37,104 nt of DNA from Gemmatimonadota bacterium (GTDB taxonomy: Bacteria > Gemmatimonadota > Gemmatimonadetes > Longimicrobiales > Gaopeijiaceae), in assembly GCA_022561145.1 (NCBI GenBank), contig JADFRS010000010.1, positions 1-37,104 on the forward strand, read 5' to 3'. A program made the position numbers and the translations under genes. The notes under the pieces were generated by a model, which saw only the letters and a list, made by a program, of their open reading frames with translations, ran no database searches and had not been told where the DNA came from. Of this stretch, positions 17,001-25,643 are shown piece by piece (the first letter of the stretch is position 1; each line of letters starts with the position of its first letter).

Positions 17001-19178
17001 TCACGGTCCCGCCACCAGACGCCCACCCCTCGCCGTCAACTGGAACATGGCGGCTTCCATCATGAGCTCGTCGACCACCTCTTGATCCATCCCCGCCTCC
17101 TGGACGGCGTCGGCGAGCTGGGTGAAGAGGAACTGGTAGTGGAGTGGGATATTGAGGGTGCTGCGGTCCTGCCAGATCGCCCGGTCCCGCAGGCCGCGGT
17201 AGCTGTAGACGTCCCGCACCAGGGCCAGGTTCCGCGCGATATCGAACCACTCCCCGCCGAAGATCGTGCCCTGCACCACACCCTCGGGCGCCGGATCATC
17301 AAGGTCCCGCATGACCAGCTTGGTCGCCAGGCCATGGCGGACGCCCCACCGGCCGAGGCCGAGCTCGCCCAGGAGTCCACCCGTGCTGGCGAAGTAGATG
17401 GGTCTCGAGTCGATCGAGTCGAAGATGATGTTGAGCGCCAATCGGTGGGCCCGGTCCAGGTAAACGCCCGCCGGATAGGTCACCGCGACGGGGCCTAATG
17501 GCACCACGAAATCCTCGGGGATCGCTCCGGAACCGACGGCGTCCAGTTGGTCGTCGGTGAGAAGTGTGATGGCCGGCGGCAGCGGTTGATCGGAGACCTC
17601 ATAGAGGCCGACGGCGAACTGGCTCTCGAAGGGCCGCTGCCGCCCCTCACTGGTCAGATCGCGGAGCTGCTTCGCATACCAGGAGGTATACAAGTACTGG
17701 ACCACGATCACGGTCACGTCTTTGCGAACGCCCTCGACTTCCTGCGCGTACCACAACGGAAACGTGTCGTTGTCCCCATTGGTGAAGAGCACACCGTAGG
17801 GCTCGACGCTCATGAGGAGATCATAGGCCCAGTCGCGAGCAGCATAGTCCCCCGCCCTGCTGGCCCAGGCCCAGTTCAGCACGAGGGGGAGCAGGGCGAC
17901 GAGGAAGATCGGCGACCACTTCACGTAGTCGTTCTCTCCCAACCGCTCCGAGAGCGTGATCCACACCGCCGTCAGCCCGATTCCGGCCAGGTTGCCCCAC
18001 AGGATGAAGCTCGCTAGGAAGAAATAGTCACGCTCCCTGACCTCATGCAGGCTCGCGTCCGCGATCTCCGGGGCAAGCGAAAATCCGTACTTGAAGTTCA
18101 GATAGAGCACTAGCCCCAGGGTCACCGTGAGCGTCAACCCGCCAATGTAGATGCCGACGCGCCGGTCGGCGCGGACCACGGTCACGAGTCCAAGGAACCC
18201 GAGCAGACCGAACAGCATGGTCAGAGGCATACGCGCCGTACCTGGCTGTTCCGACGGGTCCACTCCCCGCCCCCACTGCCAGTCGAAGTACTGGTAGTAG
18301 TTCTGGAGCTGGTGCCCCATGGGCGCCATGCGCTGGGTCAGGGGAGGTTTGCCGTATTGGTCTCGGCTGAGCGACGACGCGAGCGCCGGACACCCCATGG
18401 CGCCGTTGGTGTAGATCGCGACCGTCGCACCCAGCACCGTCTCGCAAGTCGACGCCCCTTCGTTGATCACGGGATTCTGGGCCGCGCGGATCGGCAGAAA
18501 GAAGTTGAACGAGAGGCCGAGGATCACCGCCGGAAGCACGCGGACCAGGAACTTCCTGCGAAACAGCACGGACGGCCCGACGACCAGTACGAACAACCCT
18601 GCAGCGGGCAGGGGCAACACGGACATCAGGTGGTTGCTGGCGCCAAGCACCATCAGATAAATCGCCCCCACCAGAAAGCGTATGCCCTGCGGTGAATCCC
18701 GGTGATCGTACCACCGGAGCATGAGCCAACTCACCACCGCTATGACCATGACGCTGAGCGTGTAGACCTTCTCGTTCACCACCGACTGGTTCCACACCGT
18801 GTAGGCGGTCGCCCCCATGATAGCGCCCGAGGCCGCTCCCAGAATCGCCATCCAGCGCTCACGGACGATCACCGACAGAATCCGGTGTGACACCAGAAAG
18901 AAGAAGCCCGTCGCAACCGCGCTCGTGAACGCGGCGAGCAGATTGACCCGCACCGCCACGGAGAGTCCCAGCGGAGCCAGTATCAGAGTCCACACCTTGG
19001 CGACCGCCACGAAGAGCGGATTTCCCGGTGGGTGGGGAATGCCCAGGATATGCGCCGTGGCGATGTACTCGCTCGCGTCCCACCAACTCGTGGAGGGTGC
19101 CAACGTGAGCACATAGAGTCCGAGGACGAGCACACCGGTGATCCCAGCGGCGCGATACGGTGGTCGGTAGTCGGTCAT
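17001..19178 (-). CDS. DUF2723/TMEM260-type membrane glycosyltransferase-like protein
   Basis: A 725-residue protein with about 10-12 hydrophobic helices in the first ~420 residues and a soluble C-terminal part. The first extracytoplasmic loop holds LAPSTSWWDASEYIATAHILGIPHPPGNPLF, the conserved DUF2723 signature with the acidic pair (DxxE) expected for a GT-C-type catalytic site using a lipid-linked sugar. Human TMEM260 in this family is an O-mannosyltransferase; bacterial members are uncharacterised. Later segments include VSVEPYGVLFTNGDNDTFPLWYAQEVEGVRKDV, typical of the family's soluble part. I chose ATG 19178 (MTDYRPPYRAAG); ATG 19211 and a longer frame to 19352 are possible, without strong ribosome-binding sites. 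The 109 nt to the next gene upstream hold nothing recognised. Confidence 0.87.
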   Translation of the reverse strand: MTDYRPPYRAAGITGVLVLGLYVLTLAPSTSWWDASEYIATAHILGIPHPPGNPLFVAVAKVWTLILAPLGLSVAVRVNLLAAFTSAVATGFFFLVSHRILSVIVRERWMAILGAASGAIMGATAYTVWNQSVVNEKVYTLSVMVIAVVSWLMLRWYDHRDSPQGIRFLVGAIYLMVLGASNHLMSVLPLPAAGLFVLVVGPSVLFRRKFLVRVLPAVILGLSFNFFLPIRAAQNPVINEGASTCETVLGATVAIYTNGAMGCPALASSLSRDQYGKPPLTQRMAPMGHQLQNYYQYFDWQWGRGVDPSEQPGTARMPLTMLFGLLGFLGLVTVVRADRRVGIYIGGLTLTVTLGLVLYLNFKYGFSLAPEIADASLHEVRERDYFFLASFILWGNLAGIGLTAVWITLSERLGENDYVKWSPIFLVALLPLVLNWAWASRAGDYAARDWAYDLLMSVEPYGVLFTNGDNDTFPLWYAQEVEGVRKDVTVIVVQYLYTSWYAKQLRDLTSEGRQRPFESQFAVGLYEVSDQPLPPAITLLTDDQLDAVGSGAIPEDFVVPLGPVAVTYPAGVYLDRAHRLALNIIFDSIDSRPIYFASTGGLLGELGLGRWGVRHGLATKLVMRDLDDPAPEGVVQGTIFGGEWFDIARNLALVRDVYSYRGLRDRAIWQDRSTLNIPLHYQFLFTQLADAVQEAGMDQEVVDELMMEAAMFQLTARGGRLVAGP

Positions 19179-19287
19179 CGGCACACTGCGTCCATCGCTT
19201 CGGGAGGTCATCGTGAGTAGATGCGACGACCGTTGTAGCCGGTTGGCCGCAATCCGTTCCCCCGGCGGGACTGGAGCGGAGGGCCAC

Positions 19288-20541
19288 TCAGTCGCCAGGC
19301 AGCCCCCGCCGTGCTGCTCGGTCCACCAACTCGAGCACGGTCTCGACGTCACGCATGGTGTTGTAGATGTGGGTGGAAAGACGCATCCAACCGTAGTCGT
19401 ACTCTCCGATCACCCTCGTCCGGATGTTGGCCTCACGCGCCAGGAACCGCTGGAGCCGAAGCGACTCCACTCCATCGAGTCCGAACGACACCATGCCACT
19501 CGACAGCTCCAAGAGCTCAGGAGATACCACGGTGATGCCGGGGATCCGGGCCAGCTCCTCCTTGAGGCGGCGGTTGAGATAAAGCACTCGCGCCTCGACC
19601 CGATCCATGCCGAGCGCGTTCATGAACTCGACCGCTGCCAGAAGACCGGCCAACCTGGACTCATCGAAGGTACCGAGGTGGTTGAAGCGATGTGCCCCAA
19701 GCTCGAGATCATCCCACCCCCCGGACGCAACCGAGGGCCATAACCACGTGCGCCACTCGGGGGTGAGGTAGAGAAGGCCCGTTCCCTGTGGCGCCAGCAA
19801 CCATTTGTGGGGAGACGACGCGTAGAAGTCACCGCCGAGGGAGCGCAGGCTGACACGACGCATGCCGGGGGGGTGCGCGGCGTCCACCGCGAAGATGATT
19901 CCGCGCTCACGGCACAGGTCGGCCAAGCGCCGAACCGGAAGTACAGTGCCGGTCGTGAAGGTGACGTGAGACACCGAGAGCACGCGGGTCTTCGCGGTGA
20001 GGCCCGCGGCAATGGTCTCGAAGAGCTGCCCGGACGACTGGGCGGGGGCCGGCAGCGCGACGGTCCGCAGCTCCGCTCCCCGCCGTCGGCAAACGGACGA
20101 CCAAGGTTCTCGGCCACCGATGTGTTCGTGGTCTGTGGACAGCACTTCGTCGCCGGGTCCGATATCCAGACCGTTGGCCACGAAGCTCATTCCCTCGGTG
20201 GTGTTGCGGGGAAACACGAAGCCCTCGGGATCGCCGTCCAGCAGGGTGCCCAATCCGTCCTTGAGAGCGTCCCACGGCACGCTGGGCGGAAAGGTGGCGG
20301 CGACGCGGCGTGTGTGTTCGGCCACGGCCTCCACCACCACACGGGGAGACGGCCCCAGGGTGCCGTTGTTCAGGTAGATCCGGTCCTCGGGAATGAGAAA
20401 CTGGCCCCGAACGAAGGTCCAGAACGCTTCATCCCCAGGTGCTCCTCCCTCTTGGGCCTGCCGAGAAAAGTGCTCCAGGGTACCGGGCCACCCAAGCCCG
20501 GACGCACCCAAGACCGCCAGGAAGCCCCTACGGTCGATCAC
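19288..20541 (-). CDS. Tat-exported class V PLP aminotransferase (isopenicillin-N-epimerase-like)
   Basis: A 417-residue fold-type I PLP enzyme. The N-terminus MIDRRGFLAVLGASGLGWPG is a twin-arginine signal (RRGFL followed by a short hydrophobic stretch), so the folded, cofactor-loaded enzyme is predicted to be exported. The catalytic domain shows YLNNGTLGPSP, FPRNTTEGMSFVANGL, LSVSHVTFTTGTVLPV, FAVDAAHPPGM and SSPHKWLLAPQGTGLLYL; the lysine in SPHKW is the expected Schiff-base residue. Members include cysteine desulfurase-like, epimerase and lyase enzymes, so the reaction is undecided. The start GTG 20541 overlaps the stop of the exported RidA gene (GTGA 20538-20541), indicating coupled synthesis with an imine deaminase that commonly cleans up after PLP enzymes. 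Confidence 0.88.
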   Translation of the reverse strand: MIDRRGFLAVLGASGLGWPGTLEHFSRQAQEGGAPGDEAFWTFVRGQFLIPEDRIYLNNGTLGPSPRVVVEAVAEHTRRVAATFPPSVPWDALKDGLGTLLDGDPEGFVFPRNTTEGMSFVANGLDIGPGDEVLSTDHEHIGGREPWSSVCRRRGAELRTVALPAPAQSSGQLFETIAAGLTAKTRVLSVSHVTFTTGTVLPVRRLADLCRERGIIFAVDAAHPPGMRRVSLRSLGGDFYASSPHKWLLAPQGTGLLYLTPEWRTWLWPSVASGGWDDLELGAHRFNHLGTFDESRLAGLLAAVEFMNALGMDRVEARVLYLNRRLKEELARIPGITVVSPELLELSSGMVSFGLDGVESLRLQRFLAREANIRTRVIGEYDYGWMRLSTHIYNTMRDVETVLELVDRAARRGLPGD

Positions 20542-20993
20542 CGGACGGCGATGAAACTGATCTCCACACGGGCACCCGCCACAAGTGTCGCGGCCAGAGT
20601 CACACGCGCAGGCGCCACCTCCGGGAAATACGAGCCGTACACTTCGTTCATCTCCCCGTAGTCGGCGATGTCGGCGAGGTAAACGGTGGCGCGCACAATT
20701 TTGTCGAAGGTCAGGCCTTGGCGCTCGAAGGCCTCCTTGAAGGCCTCCATGACGTTGCTCGTCTCCGCCCCGGTCCTCCCTTCCGTCATGGCTCGGGTCT
20801 CCGCACTCACGCCGATCTTACCCGAGAAATAGTACGTGTCGCCCACGCGCACGGCCTCGCTGAACGGTCTGCCGGGTCGCCCGCCAATCACCTCGCGGTC
20901 GGCCTGCCCCTGGGCCGAAAGCTCGGTGAGGGCCCCGCCCGCCGCGAGGATGGTTGCGGTGATCACTACGGTAACGGCGATTCTACTGCGCAT
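20538..20993 (-). CDS. Exported RidA/YjgF-family enamine/imine deaminase
   Basis: A 151-residue protein. Residues 1 to about 30 (MRSRIAVTVVITATILAAGG...ELSAQ) form a Sec signal peptide, so the protein is expected in the periplasm. The mature part is a complete RidA fold: GRPFSEAVRVGDTYYFSGKIG, NVMEAFKEAFERQGLTFDKIVRATVYLADIADYGEMNEVYGSYFPEVAPARVTLAATLVAGARVEISFIAV. The arginine in PARVTLAA matches the carboxylate-binding arginine needed for deaminating 2-aminoacrylate-like imines. ATG 20993 follows GGGAGAG at about 6 nt, a strong ribosome-binding site; the frame is open much further upstream but that part opposes the divergent hydrolase and is not protein-like. It is the first gene of a pair with the Tat-exported aminotransferase. 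Confidence 0.88.
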   Translation of the reverse strand: MRSRIAVTVVITATILAAGGALTELSAQGQADREVIGGRPGRPFSEAVRVGDTYYFSGKIGVSAETRAMTEGRTGAETSNVMEAFKEAFERQGLTFDKIVRATVYLADIADYGEMNEVYGSYFPEVAPARVTLAATLVAGARVEISFIAVR

Positions 20994-21111
20994 CGTAACA
21001 CTCTCCCGGTCAGTGACGCTCGGTGCGAAGGGTGCATCTTGCTCGGCCCCCCTTGGGCGCGCAACCCTGAGGCTGGCGCCTCCCGCTCGAGGGTCAGTAG
21101 TTTCAACCCCT

Positions 21112-22218
21112 ATGGCCAGCGCAACCCTTCGCACTGTCCGCTTCGTTCGGCGATGGCTGCTCGAGCGGTCCTCCATCACCCAGCAGGAGATGCTGCTGGA
21201 CCGTGGTGACCGACAGGTTCCCGCCACACTCTTCACGCCCACCAACGTCCGAGGCCCCCTACCGGGATGGGTGGTTCTACATGGCAGCACACGTCCAGGT
21301 CGATTCCATCCCGTGTTGCTGCGCTTCGCCCGATCCCTTGCCTCCGCCCGTGTGGCCGTAATCGTACCGGAGGTCCCGGAGTGGCGGGACCTTCGGCTCG
21401 CACCGGAACTGACCGTACCGACGGTGATCATGGCTCTAGACGCGTTGGGGGGATCGGGAGTGACGGGACCCGGCCCATACGGGCTGGTCGGCTTCTCCTT
21501 CGGGTGTCCGCAAGTCCTGATCGCTGCGGCACAACCCGACATCGGCCCCCGGCTGGCCGGGGTTGTGGGATTCGGCGGGTACTGCGATCTCCAGCGCATT
21601 CTGCGTTTCCAGATGACCGGCAATCACGAGTGGGAGGGGGAAGAGCACCATATCTCGCCCGATCCCTACGCCCGCTGGATAATTGGCGGGAACCACCTCA
21701 CGTCGGTGCCCGAATATTCCGATGCGGGAGACGTAGCCGACGCCCTCTGGCGACTTGCGGTCGAAGCTGGCGAGCGGCGTATTCCGGCCTGGGAAGCCTC
21801 CTACGATCCGCTCAAGGAGGAGGAACGACGCACCGTTGCGAAGGAGCGGCGATGGCTCTTCGACTTGTTTGCGGCACCCACCGGAGTCGAGCCCGACCAG
21901 GATGTGATCCGCGAATTCGTGCCACGGTTGGCCGTCGCGGCAGAAAAAGCGTCGCCCCTCATGAATCCGACACCCTTCCTCCGAGCGATCGAACCGCAGA
22001 TCAAGTTACTTCACGGCCGCGGGGACCGCGTCATGCCATACACGGAAACGCTCCGCCTCCACGAGCGCTTTTCAGTGAACCAGAGCGTGGACATGACGAT
22101 CACGGACCTGTTCGCCCATTCCGATCAGGGAGCCCGCTTACCTTCGCTGCGAGAGGAAGTCCTGGAGGGCGTCAAGTTCACCAGCGCCCTGAAGCGGGTG
22201 CTGGCGATGGTGACCTAG
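21112..22218 (+). CDS. Alpha/beta hydrolase (dienelactone hydrolase-like)
   Basis: A 368-residue, apparently cytoplasmic protein. The order is WVVLHGSTRPGR (oxyanion strand), VAVIVPEVPEW, then GLVGFSFGCPQVLIAA with Ser about residue 128 as nucleophile (GFSFG), LLHGRGDRVMPYTE with the acid, and LFAHSDQGA with the histidine, so the triad is complete. A long insertion between nucleophile and acid (about residues 140-300, acidic, with several WxxP segments) forms a large cap. The substrate is unknown. ATG 21112 is chosen because the frame upstream overlaps the divergent RidA gene; there is no clear Shine-Dalgarno. It is divergent from ridA (118 nt) and converges on the HEAT-repeat gene with a strong hairpin between them. 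Confidence 0.8.
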   Translation: MASATLRTVRFVRRWLLERSSITQQEMLLDRGDRQVPATLFTPTNVRGPLPGWVVLHGSTRPGRFHPVLLRFARSLASARVAVIVPEVPEWRDLRLAPELTVPTVIMALDALGGSGVTGPGPYGLVGFSFGCPQVLIAAAQPDIGPRLAGVVGFGGYCDLQRILRFQMTGNHEWEGEEHHISPDPYARWIIGGNHLTSVPEYSDAGDVADALWRLAVEAGERRIPAWEASYDPLKEEERRTVAKERRWLFDLFAAPTGVEPDQDVIREFVPRLAVAAEKASPLMNPTPFLRAIEPQIKLLHGRGDRVMPYTETLRLHERFSVNQSVDMTITDLFAHSDQGARLPSLREEVLEGVKFTSALKRVLAMVT

Positions 22219-22219
22219 T

Positions 22220-22239
22220 GTCCTAGACGCCTCTAGGAC
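22220..22239. terminator. Perfect hairpin shared by two convergent genes
   Basis: GTCCTAGA, loop CGCC, TCTAGGAC: an 8-bp perfect stem with a tetraloop. It starts 2 nt after the hydrolase stop codon and includes the stop codon (22233-22235) of the HEAT-repeat gene on the other strand. No T-tract follows, so it is best read as a bidirectional transcript-end structure. Confidence 0.55.
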
Positions 22240-23333
22240 CCCGCTTCCGCGACCGACTTGCGCGCGGCGAGGACGGACCGCGCAACGGACCGCACGTCCG
22301 CGTCCTTATCGTCACGAGCCTCCTCCACGAGGTTCATGGCATGGGGCGTACCGATTGCGCCGAGGGCCGTGTACGCAGCCACTCGCATATCAGTCGGCGG
22401 CTTCCACAAAAACGTGCCCACGGCTCGTTTCTGGATCGACGGAACGGCGCCTGGATCACCCAGTTGCCCGAGCGAGCGCAAGACCTGCTCGACCACGGAG
22501 TCCTGCTCCTCGTCTTCGAGGAGCTCGAGGAGCGGCCGAAGAGCCCGCTCCACCTTCAACACGCCAACGGCCCGGACCGCACCGGCGCGAACGTCCTCAT
22601 CCACATCCTCGAACATGCCGAGCGCCAACATCCCGGCGTCCTCTCCGCCGATCTTGGCCAAAGAGATCACAGTCTCTCTCCTGACGCGGGCGTCCCTGTG
22701 GGCAAGTGTCGATGTGAGGAAGCTGACCGCGGTGTCTCCGCCGACCTCGCCGAGGACCATGACGCCATTTCGCACCACGAACCAGCGACTATCCTCGAGC
22801 ATCTCCTCGACCACCGTCATGCCTTCTTGACCCATGGCAACCAGCGTGCGGACATAGGAGCGCCGCGCATGCCGATCCTCGGTTTGGGACAGCGCGTCGG
22901 AGATGGTCTGTGCCATCGAGGCGCCGAGCGTGGCGAGGGCGGCGATGAGCGCCTCTCGCCGGCCCTCGTCCTTCTCCTCGCCCATGCGCAGCACCAGGCG
23001 GCTCTCCACGGGCGTCGTAATCAACCTGCGTGCGAGGATGGCCGCATCAGGATCGGGGACGGGCGGAAGGAGCAGGGTCTCAATCGCGGCAGCCACCTCG
23101 TCCAGATTCCCGGCATCGAGCGCGGCGGCCGCTTGGCTACGCACCGGATTCACCAAATCGGAGCGCTGGTCTGCCGTACCCATGAGATAGGCCGACACGG
23201 CCGCGCCGAGTGGCGAAGGCCTATCCGCCGCAAGCGCCCCGGCCTCAGCCTCTTCACGTGGCTTCTGTATGTCCGTGAACAGGTCGTCCATTGACCGGCC
23301 TTCTCCACCTGGATCGTGAGTGTCTTGGCTCAC
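22233..23333 (-). CDS. HEAT-repeat protein
   Basis: A 366-residue soluble protein made mostly of helical repeats of about 30 residues. Clear units include RHARRSYVRTLVAMGQEGMTVVEEML, WFVVRNGVMVLGEVGGDTAVSFLTSTL, DARVRRETVISLAKIGGEDAGMLALGMF, EDVRAGAVRAVGVLKVERALRPLLELL and TDMRVAAYTALGAIGTPHAMNLVEEA. These are PBS-lyase/HEAT-type units that build curved scaffolds for protein binding. There is no signal peptide or enzyme motif, so its role is likely in assembly or regulation. Start choices are GTG 23333, with GAGGGAG just before it, or ATG 23291 (MDDLFTDIQKP), with AAGG 7 nt upstream; both are plausible. The 97 nt to the next minus gene show nothing recognised. Confidence 0.8.
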   Translation of the reverse strand: MSQDTHDPGGEGRSMDDLFTDIQKPREEAEAGALAADRPSPLGAAVSAYLMGTADQRSDLVNPVRSQAAAALDAGNLDEVAAAIETLLLPPVPDPDAAILARRLITTPVESRLVLRMGEEKDEGRREALIAALATLGASMAQTISDALSQTEDRHARRSYVRTLVAMGQEGMTVVEEMLEDSRWFVVRNGVMVLGEVGGDTAVSFLTSTLAHRDARVRRETVISLAKIGGEDAGMLALGMFEDVDEDVRAGAVRAVGVLKVERALRPLLELLEDEEQDSVVEQVLRSLGQLGDPGAVPSIQKRAVGTFLWKPPTDMRVAAYTALGAIGTPHAMNLVEEARDDKDADVRSVARSVLAARKSVAEAGS

Positions 23334-23433
23334 CAAGCTCCCTCAATAGACGTATAGGTCATGGCCCACCAACAATCTATGCGCCCGAGGGGGGCGAACG
23401 CGAATGAATTCGCACGAGCGTGTCCGTACGCCG

Positions 23434-24402
23434 TCAGAGCTCCACGACGGTCCCCAGATCCATCGACCGGGCCCTGCGGAAAATCCGACCAGCGACAGCC
23501 ACATCCTGGACCGCGTTGCCGACAGACTTGAAGAAGGTGATCTCAGAGGCATCTTCCCGCCCGCTGCGCAGACCACGGACGAGCTCACCCAGCTCGGCGT
23601 GAATATCCTCCGGACGGAACGAGCCTTCACGGATCGGAACGATCAGGTCACCCGCCTCCGCAAGCGCCGCTTCCCTGGAATCCACGAACACCTTGGCCCG
23701 TGTGACGAGGGCCGCGTCGACCTCCTGCATGTCCGGAGTAAACGAGCCGACGCCCGTCACATGGGTCCCTGGAGCGACGAGTGCACCGGGAAAGACGGGC
23801 TCGGATGCATTCGTGGCCGTGATGATGATCCGGGCCCCTTCGAGGCAATGCACCGGATCGCTCGCCACTTCCGCATCCACTCCTTCCAACTCCGTCACCA
23901 GCCTGCCAGCGGACTCGCCGCTACTGGACAGGATGCGCACGCGGCGGATGGGCCGGACCGCCCGTACCGCCTCGAGCTGGGTACGGGCCTGGACGCCTGC
24001 ACCGAACAGCGCCACGGTGTCGGCTTCGGGAAGCGCCAGAAGATCGGTGGCCAAGCCGCCGGCGGCACCGGTCCGGAGTGCCGTAAGCGACGTTCCATTC
24101 ATGAGCGCCACCGGAACGCCCGTCGAACTATCGAGCAACACGACGACGGCGTTCACGACGGGGAGCCCTCGGGCCGGGTTGCCGGTGTATACCGAAACGA
24201 TCTTGGCCGCAAGGTCGCCGCGGGCCGGCAGATACCCCGGCATGAAGAGCGAGACGCCGTCGGGGGTGTTGATGGCCAAGCGTCGAGGCACATCGGCCTC
24301 GCCGGCGGAAAGTTGCCCGAACGCGTCGCGCATGGCGTCGATGGCCTCAGACATGTCCAGGCATCGGCCGATATCAAGACTAGACAAGATTCTCATTTCC
24401 AT
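23434..24402 (-). CDS. Ornithine cyclodeaminase/mu-crystallin family dehydrogenase
   Basis: A 322-residue NAD(P)-dependent enzyme. It shows KIVSVYTGNPARGLPVVNAVVVLLDSSTGVPVALMNGTSLTALRTGAAGGLATDLLA, typical of the family's substrate domain, then the Rossmann motif VALFGAGVQARTQLEAV, and ITATNASEPVFPGALVAPGTHVTGVGSFTPDMQEVD. Members include ornithine cyclodeaminase, alanine dehydrogenase and reductases of cyclic imino acids such as pyrroline-2-carboxylate; which one applies here is open. The start is ATG 24402 with GTG 24405 and ATG 24396 as near alternatives. The divergent FAD oxidase begins only 17 nt away, so the two promoters must overlap each other or the coding regions. The pairing suggests amine or imino-acid metabolism; this is inference. 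Confidence 0.88.
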   Translation of the reverse strand: MEMRILSSLDIGRCLDMSEAIDAMRDAFGQLSAGEADVPRRLAINTPDGVSLFMPGYLPARGDLAAKIVSVYTGNPARGLPVVNAVVVLLDSSTGVPVALMNGTSLTALRTGAAGGLATDLLALPEADTVALFGAGVQARTQLEAVRAVRPIRRVRILSSSGESAGRLVTELEGVDAEVASDPVHCLEGARIIITATNASEPVFPGALVAPGTHVTGVGSFTPDMQEVDAALVTRAKVFVDSREAALAEAGDLIVPIREGSFRPEDIHAELGELVRGLRSGREDASEITFFKSVGNAVQDVAVAGRIFRRARSMDLGTVVEL

Positions 24403-24409
24403 CACTAAT
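24381..24409 (+). promoter_or_regulatory. Candidate promoter of the FAD oxidase gene
   Basis: TAGACA at 24381-24386, 17 nt, then ACTAAT at 24404-24409. The same TAGACA hexamer with the same spacer is proposed upstream of the blaI-type gene. A start about 7 nt after the -10 would leave a leader of only a few nucleotides before ATG 24420, which has no Shine-Dalgarno. The site overlaps the first codons of the divergent gene. Confidence 0.3.
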
Positions 24410-24419
24410 TAATGACGGC

Positions 24420-25643
24420 ATGAATAGCTCGGTGGCAATCGTCGGTGGCGGCATCTTCGGGGCAACGGCCGCGTTCGTCCTCAAGCAGCGAGGCTATTCC
24501 GTCACCATCTTCGACCGCGGCCCACTTCCGAATCCGGATGCGGCCACGACCGACGTCAGCAAAATCGTACGTATGGACTACGGCGCCGACGCATTCTATT
24601 CCAGGATGGCCGGCGCAGCGCTCATGGGCTGGGAGCGCTGGAACGCACAGCTCGATCGACCTCTTTACCACCAGGATGGCTTCCTCATTCTGGCTAGCGA
24701 GGAAATGGCCCCCGGCGGCTTCGAATTCGACAGTTTCCAGACGATTTCACACATGGGGTACCCACTGGAGCGCCTGGACGGCGGAAAAGTCGGAGAGCGG
24801 TACCCCTGGTCCGGTGCCAACTATCCGGACGGGTACTTCAACCCGAGGGGCGGATGGGCCGAAAGCGGGCGGGTCCTGGAGAATGTGCTTCAAGACGCGA
24901 TAGCGACCGGCGTCGAAATCCGGACCGGCGTCACCTGCTCGGGCTTGCTCTTCGAGGACGGCGTCGTGCGGGGAATCACGACCGAGGACGGCGAGGAGTA
25001 CCCTGCAGACTCGGTCGTCGTAGCCGCAGGCGCCTGGACACCGTACCTACTGCCGTGGATGCAGGACGTGTTGTGGGTGTCCGGACACCCTGTGCTGCAT
25101 TTTCGCCCCGAAGACGCCGAGCCGTTCTCGGCGGACCGCTTCCCTCCATGGGCCGCTGATATCGCCGGGACCGGATGGTACGGGTTCCCCGCTCTTCCCG
25201 ACGGCTCGGTCAAGGTCGCGAACCACGGACCCGGCATCCGAGTGGATCCCCGAGATCCCCGTAGGGTGCCTGAAGGGACAGAGGAGCGCTTTCGCGAGTT
25301 TCTGGCTGCCACCCTGCCCGCCCTGGCGGATGCGCCCCTCGTCGAGCAACGCCTGTGCCTCTACTGCGACTCCATCGACGGAGACTTCTGGATCGACAAA
25401 GACCCCGAGCACGAGGGGCTCGTCGTGGCGTCGGGCGGTAGCGGTCACGCCTTCAAGTTCGCGCCTTTGCTCGGCGGTCTCATCGCAGACGCGGTCGAAG
25501 GGCTCTCAGACCGCTGGGCCCATCGCTTCTTGTGGAGGGAGCCCACGCACCGAGTGAAGGAGGCGGCCCGCTACGATGACCACGCCGTCAATCGACGAGC
25601 CGAATACGGGCCCAGTCCCACCCCTCCAGACCCCGATCGTTGA
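24420..25643 (+). CDS. FAD-dependent amine oxidase, sarcosine-oxidase-like (DAO family)
   Basis: A 407-residue flavoenzyme. It has the N-terminal dinucleotide fold VAIVGGGIFGATAAFVLKQRGYSVTIFDRG, then SKIVRMDYGAD, GGWAESGRVLENVLQDA, DSVVVAAGAWTPYLLP, and near the C-terminus LCLYCDSIDGDFWIDKDP and GLVVASGGSGHAFKFAPLLG. This order fits monomeric sarcosine oxidase, N-methyltryptophan oxidase and pipecolate oxidase. In sarcosine oxidase a cysteine in the equivalent CLYT segment binds FAD covalently; the cysteine in LCLYC is the candidate here. The ATG at 24420 sits directly at the FAD fold, so no later start is possible. The tail after FLWREP is longer than I would expect, and the last 56 nt overlap the end of the convergent M28 peptidase gene. 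Confidence 0.88.
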   Translation: MNSSVAIVGGGIFGATAAFVLKQRGYSVTIFDRGPLPNPDAATTDVSKIVRMDYGADAFYSRMAGAALMGWERWNAQLDRPLYHQDGFLILASEEMAPGGFEFDSFQTISHMGYPLERLDGGKVGERYPWSGANYPDGYFNPRGGWAESGRVLENVLQDAIATGVEIRTGVTCSGLLFEDGVVRGITTEDGEEYPADSVVVAAGAWTPYLLPWMQDVLWVSGHPVLHFRPEDAEPFSADRFPPWAADIAGTGWYGFPALPDGSVKVANHGPGIRVDPRDPRRVPEGTEERFREFLAATLPALADAPLVEQRLCLYCDSIDGDFWIDKDPEHEGLVVASGGSGHAFKFAPLLGGLIADAVEGLSDRWAHRFLWREPTHRVKEAARYDDHAVNRRAEYGPSPTPPDPDR

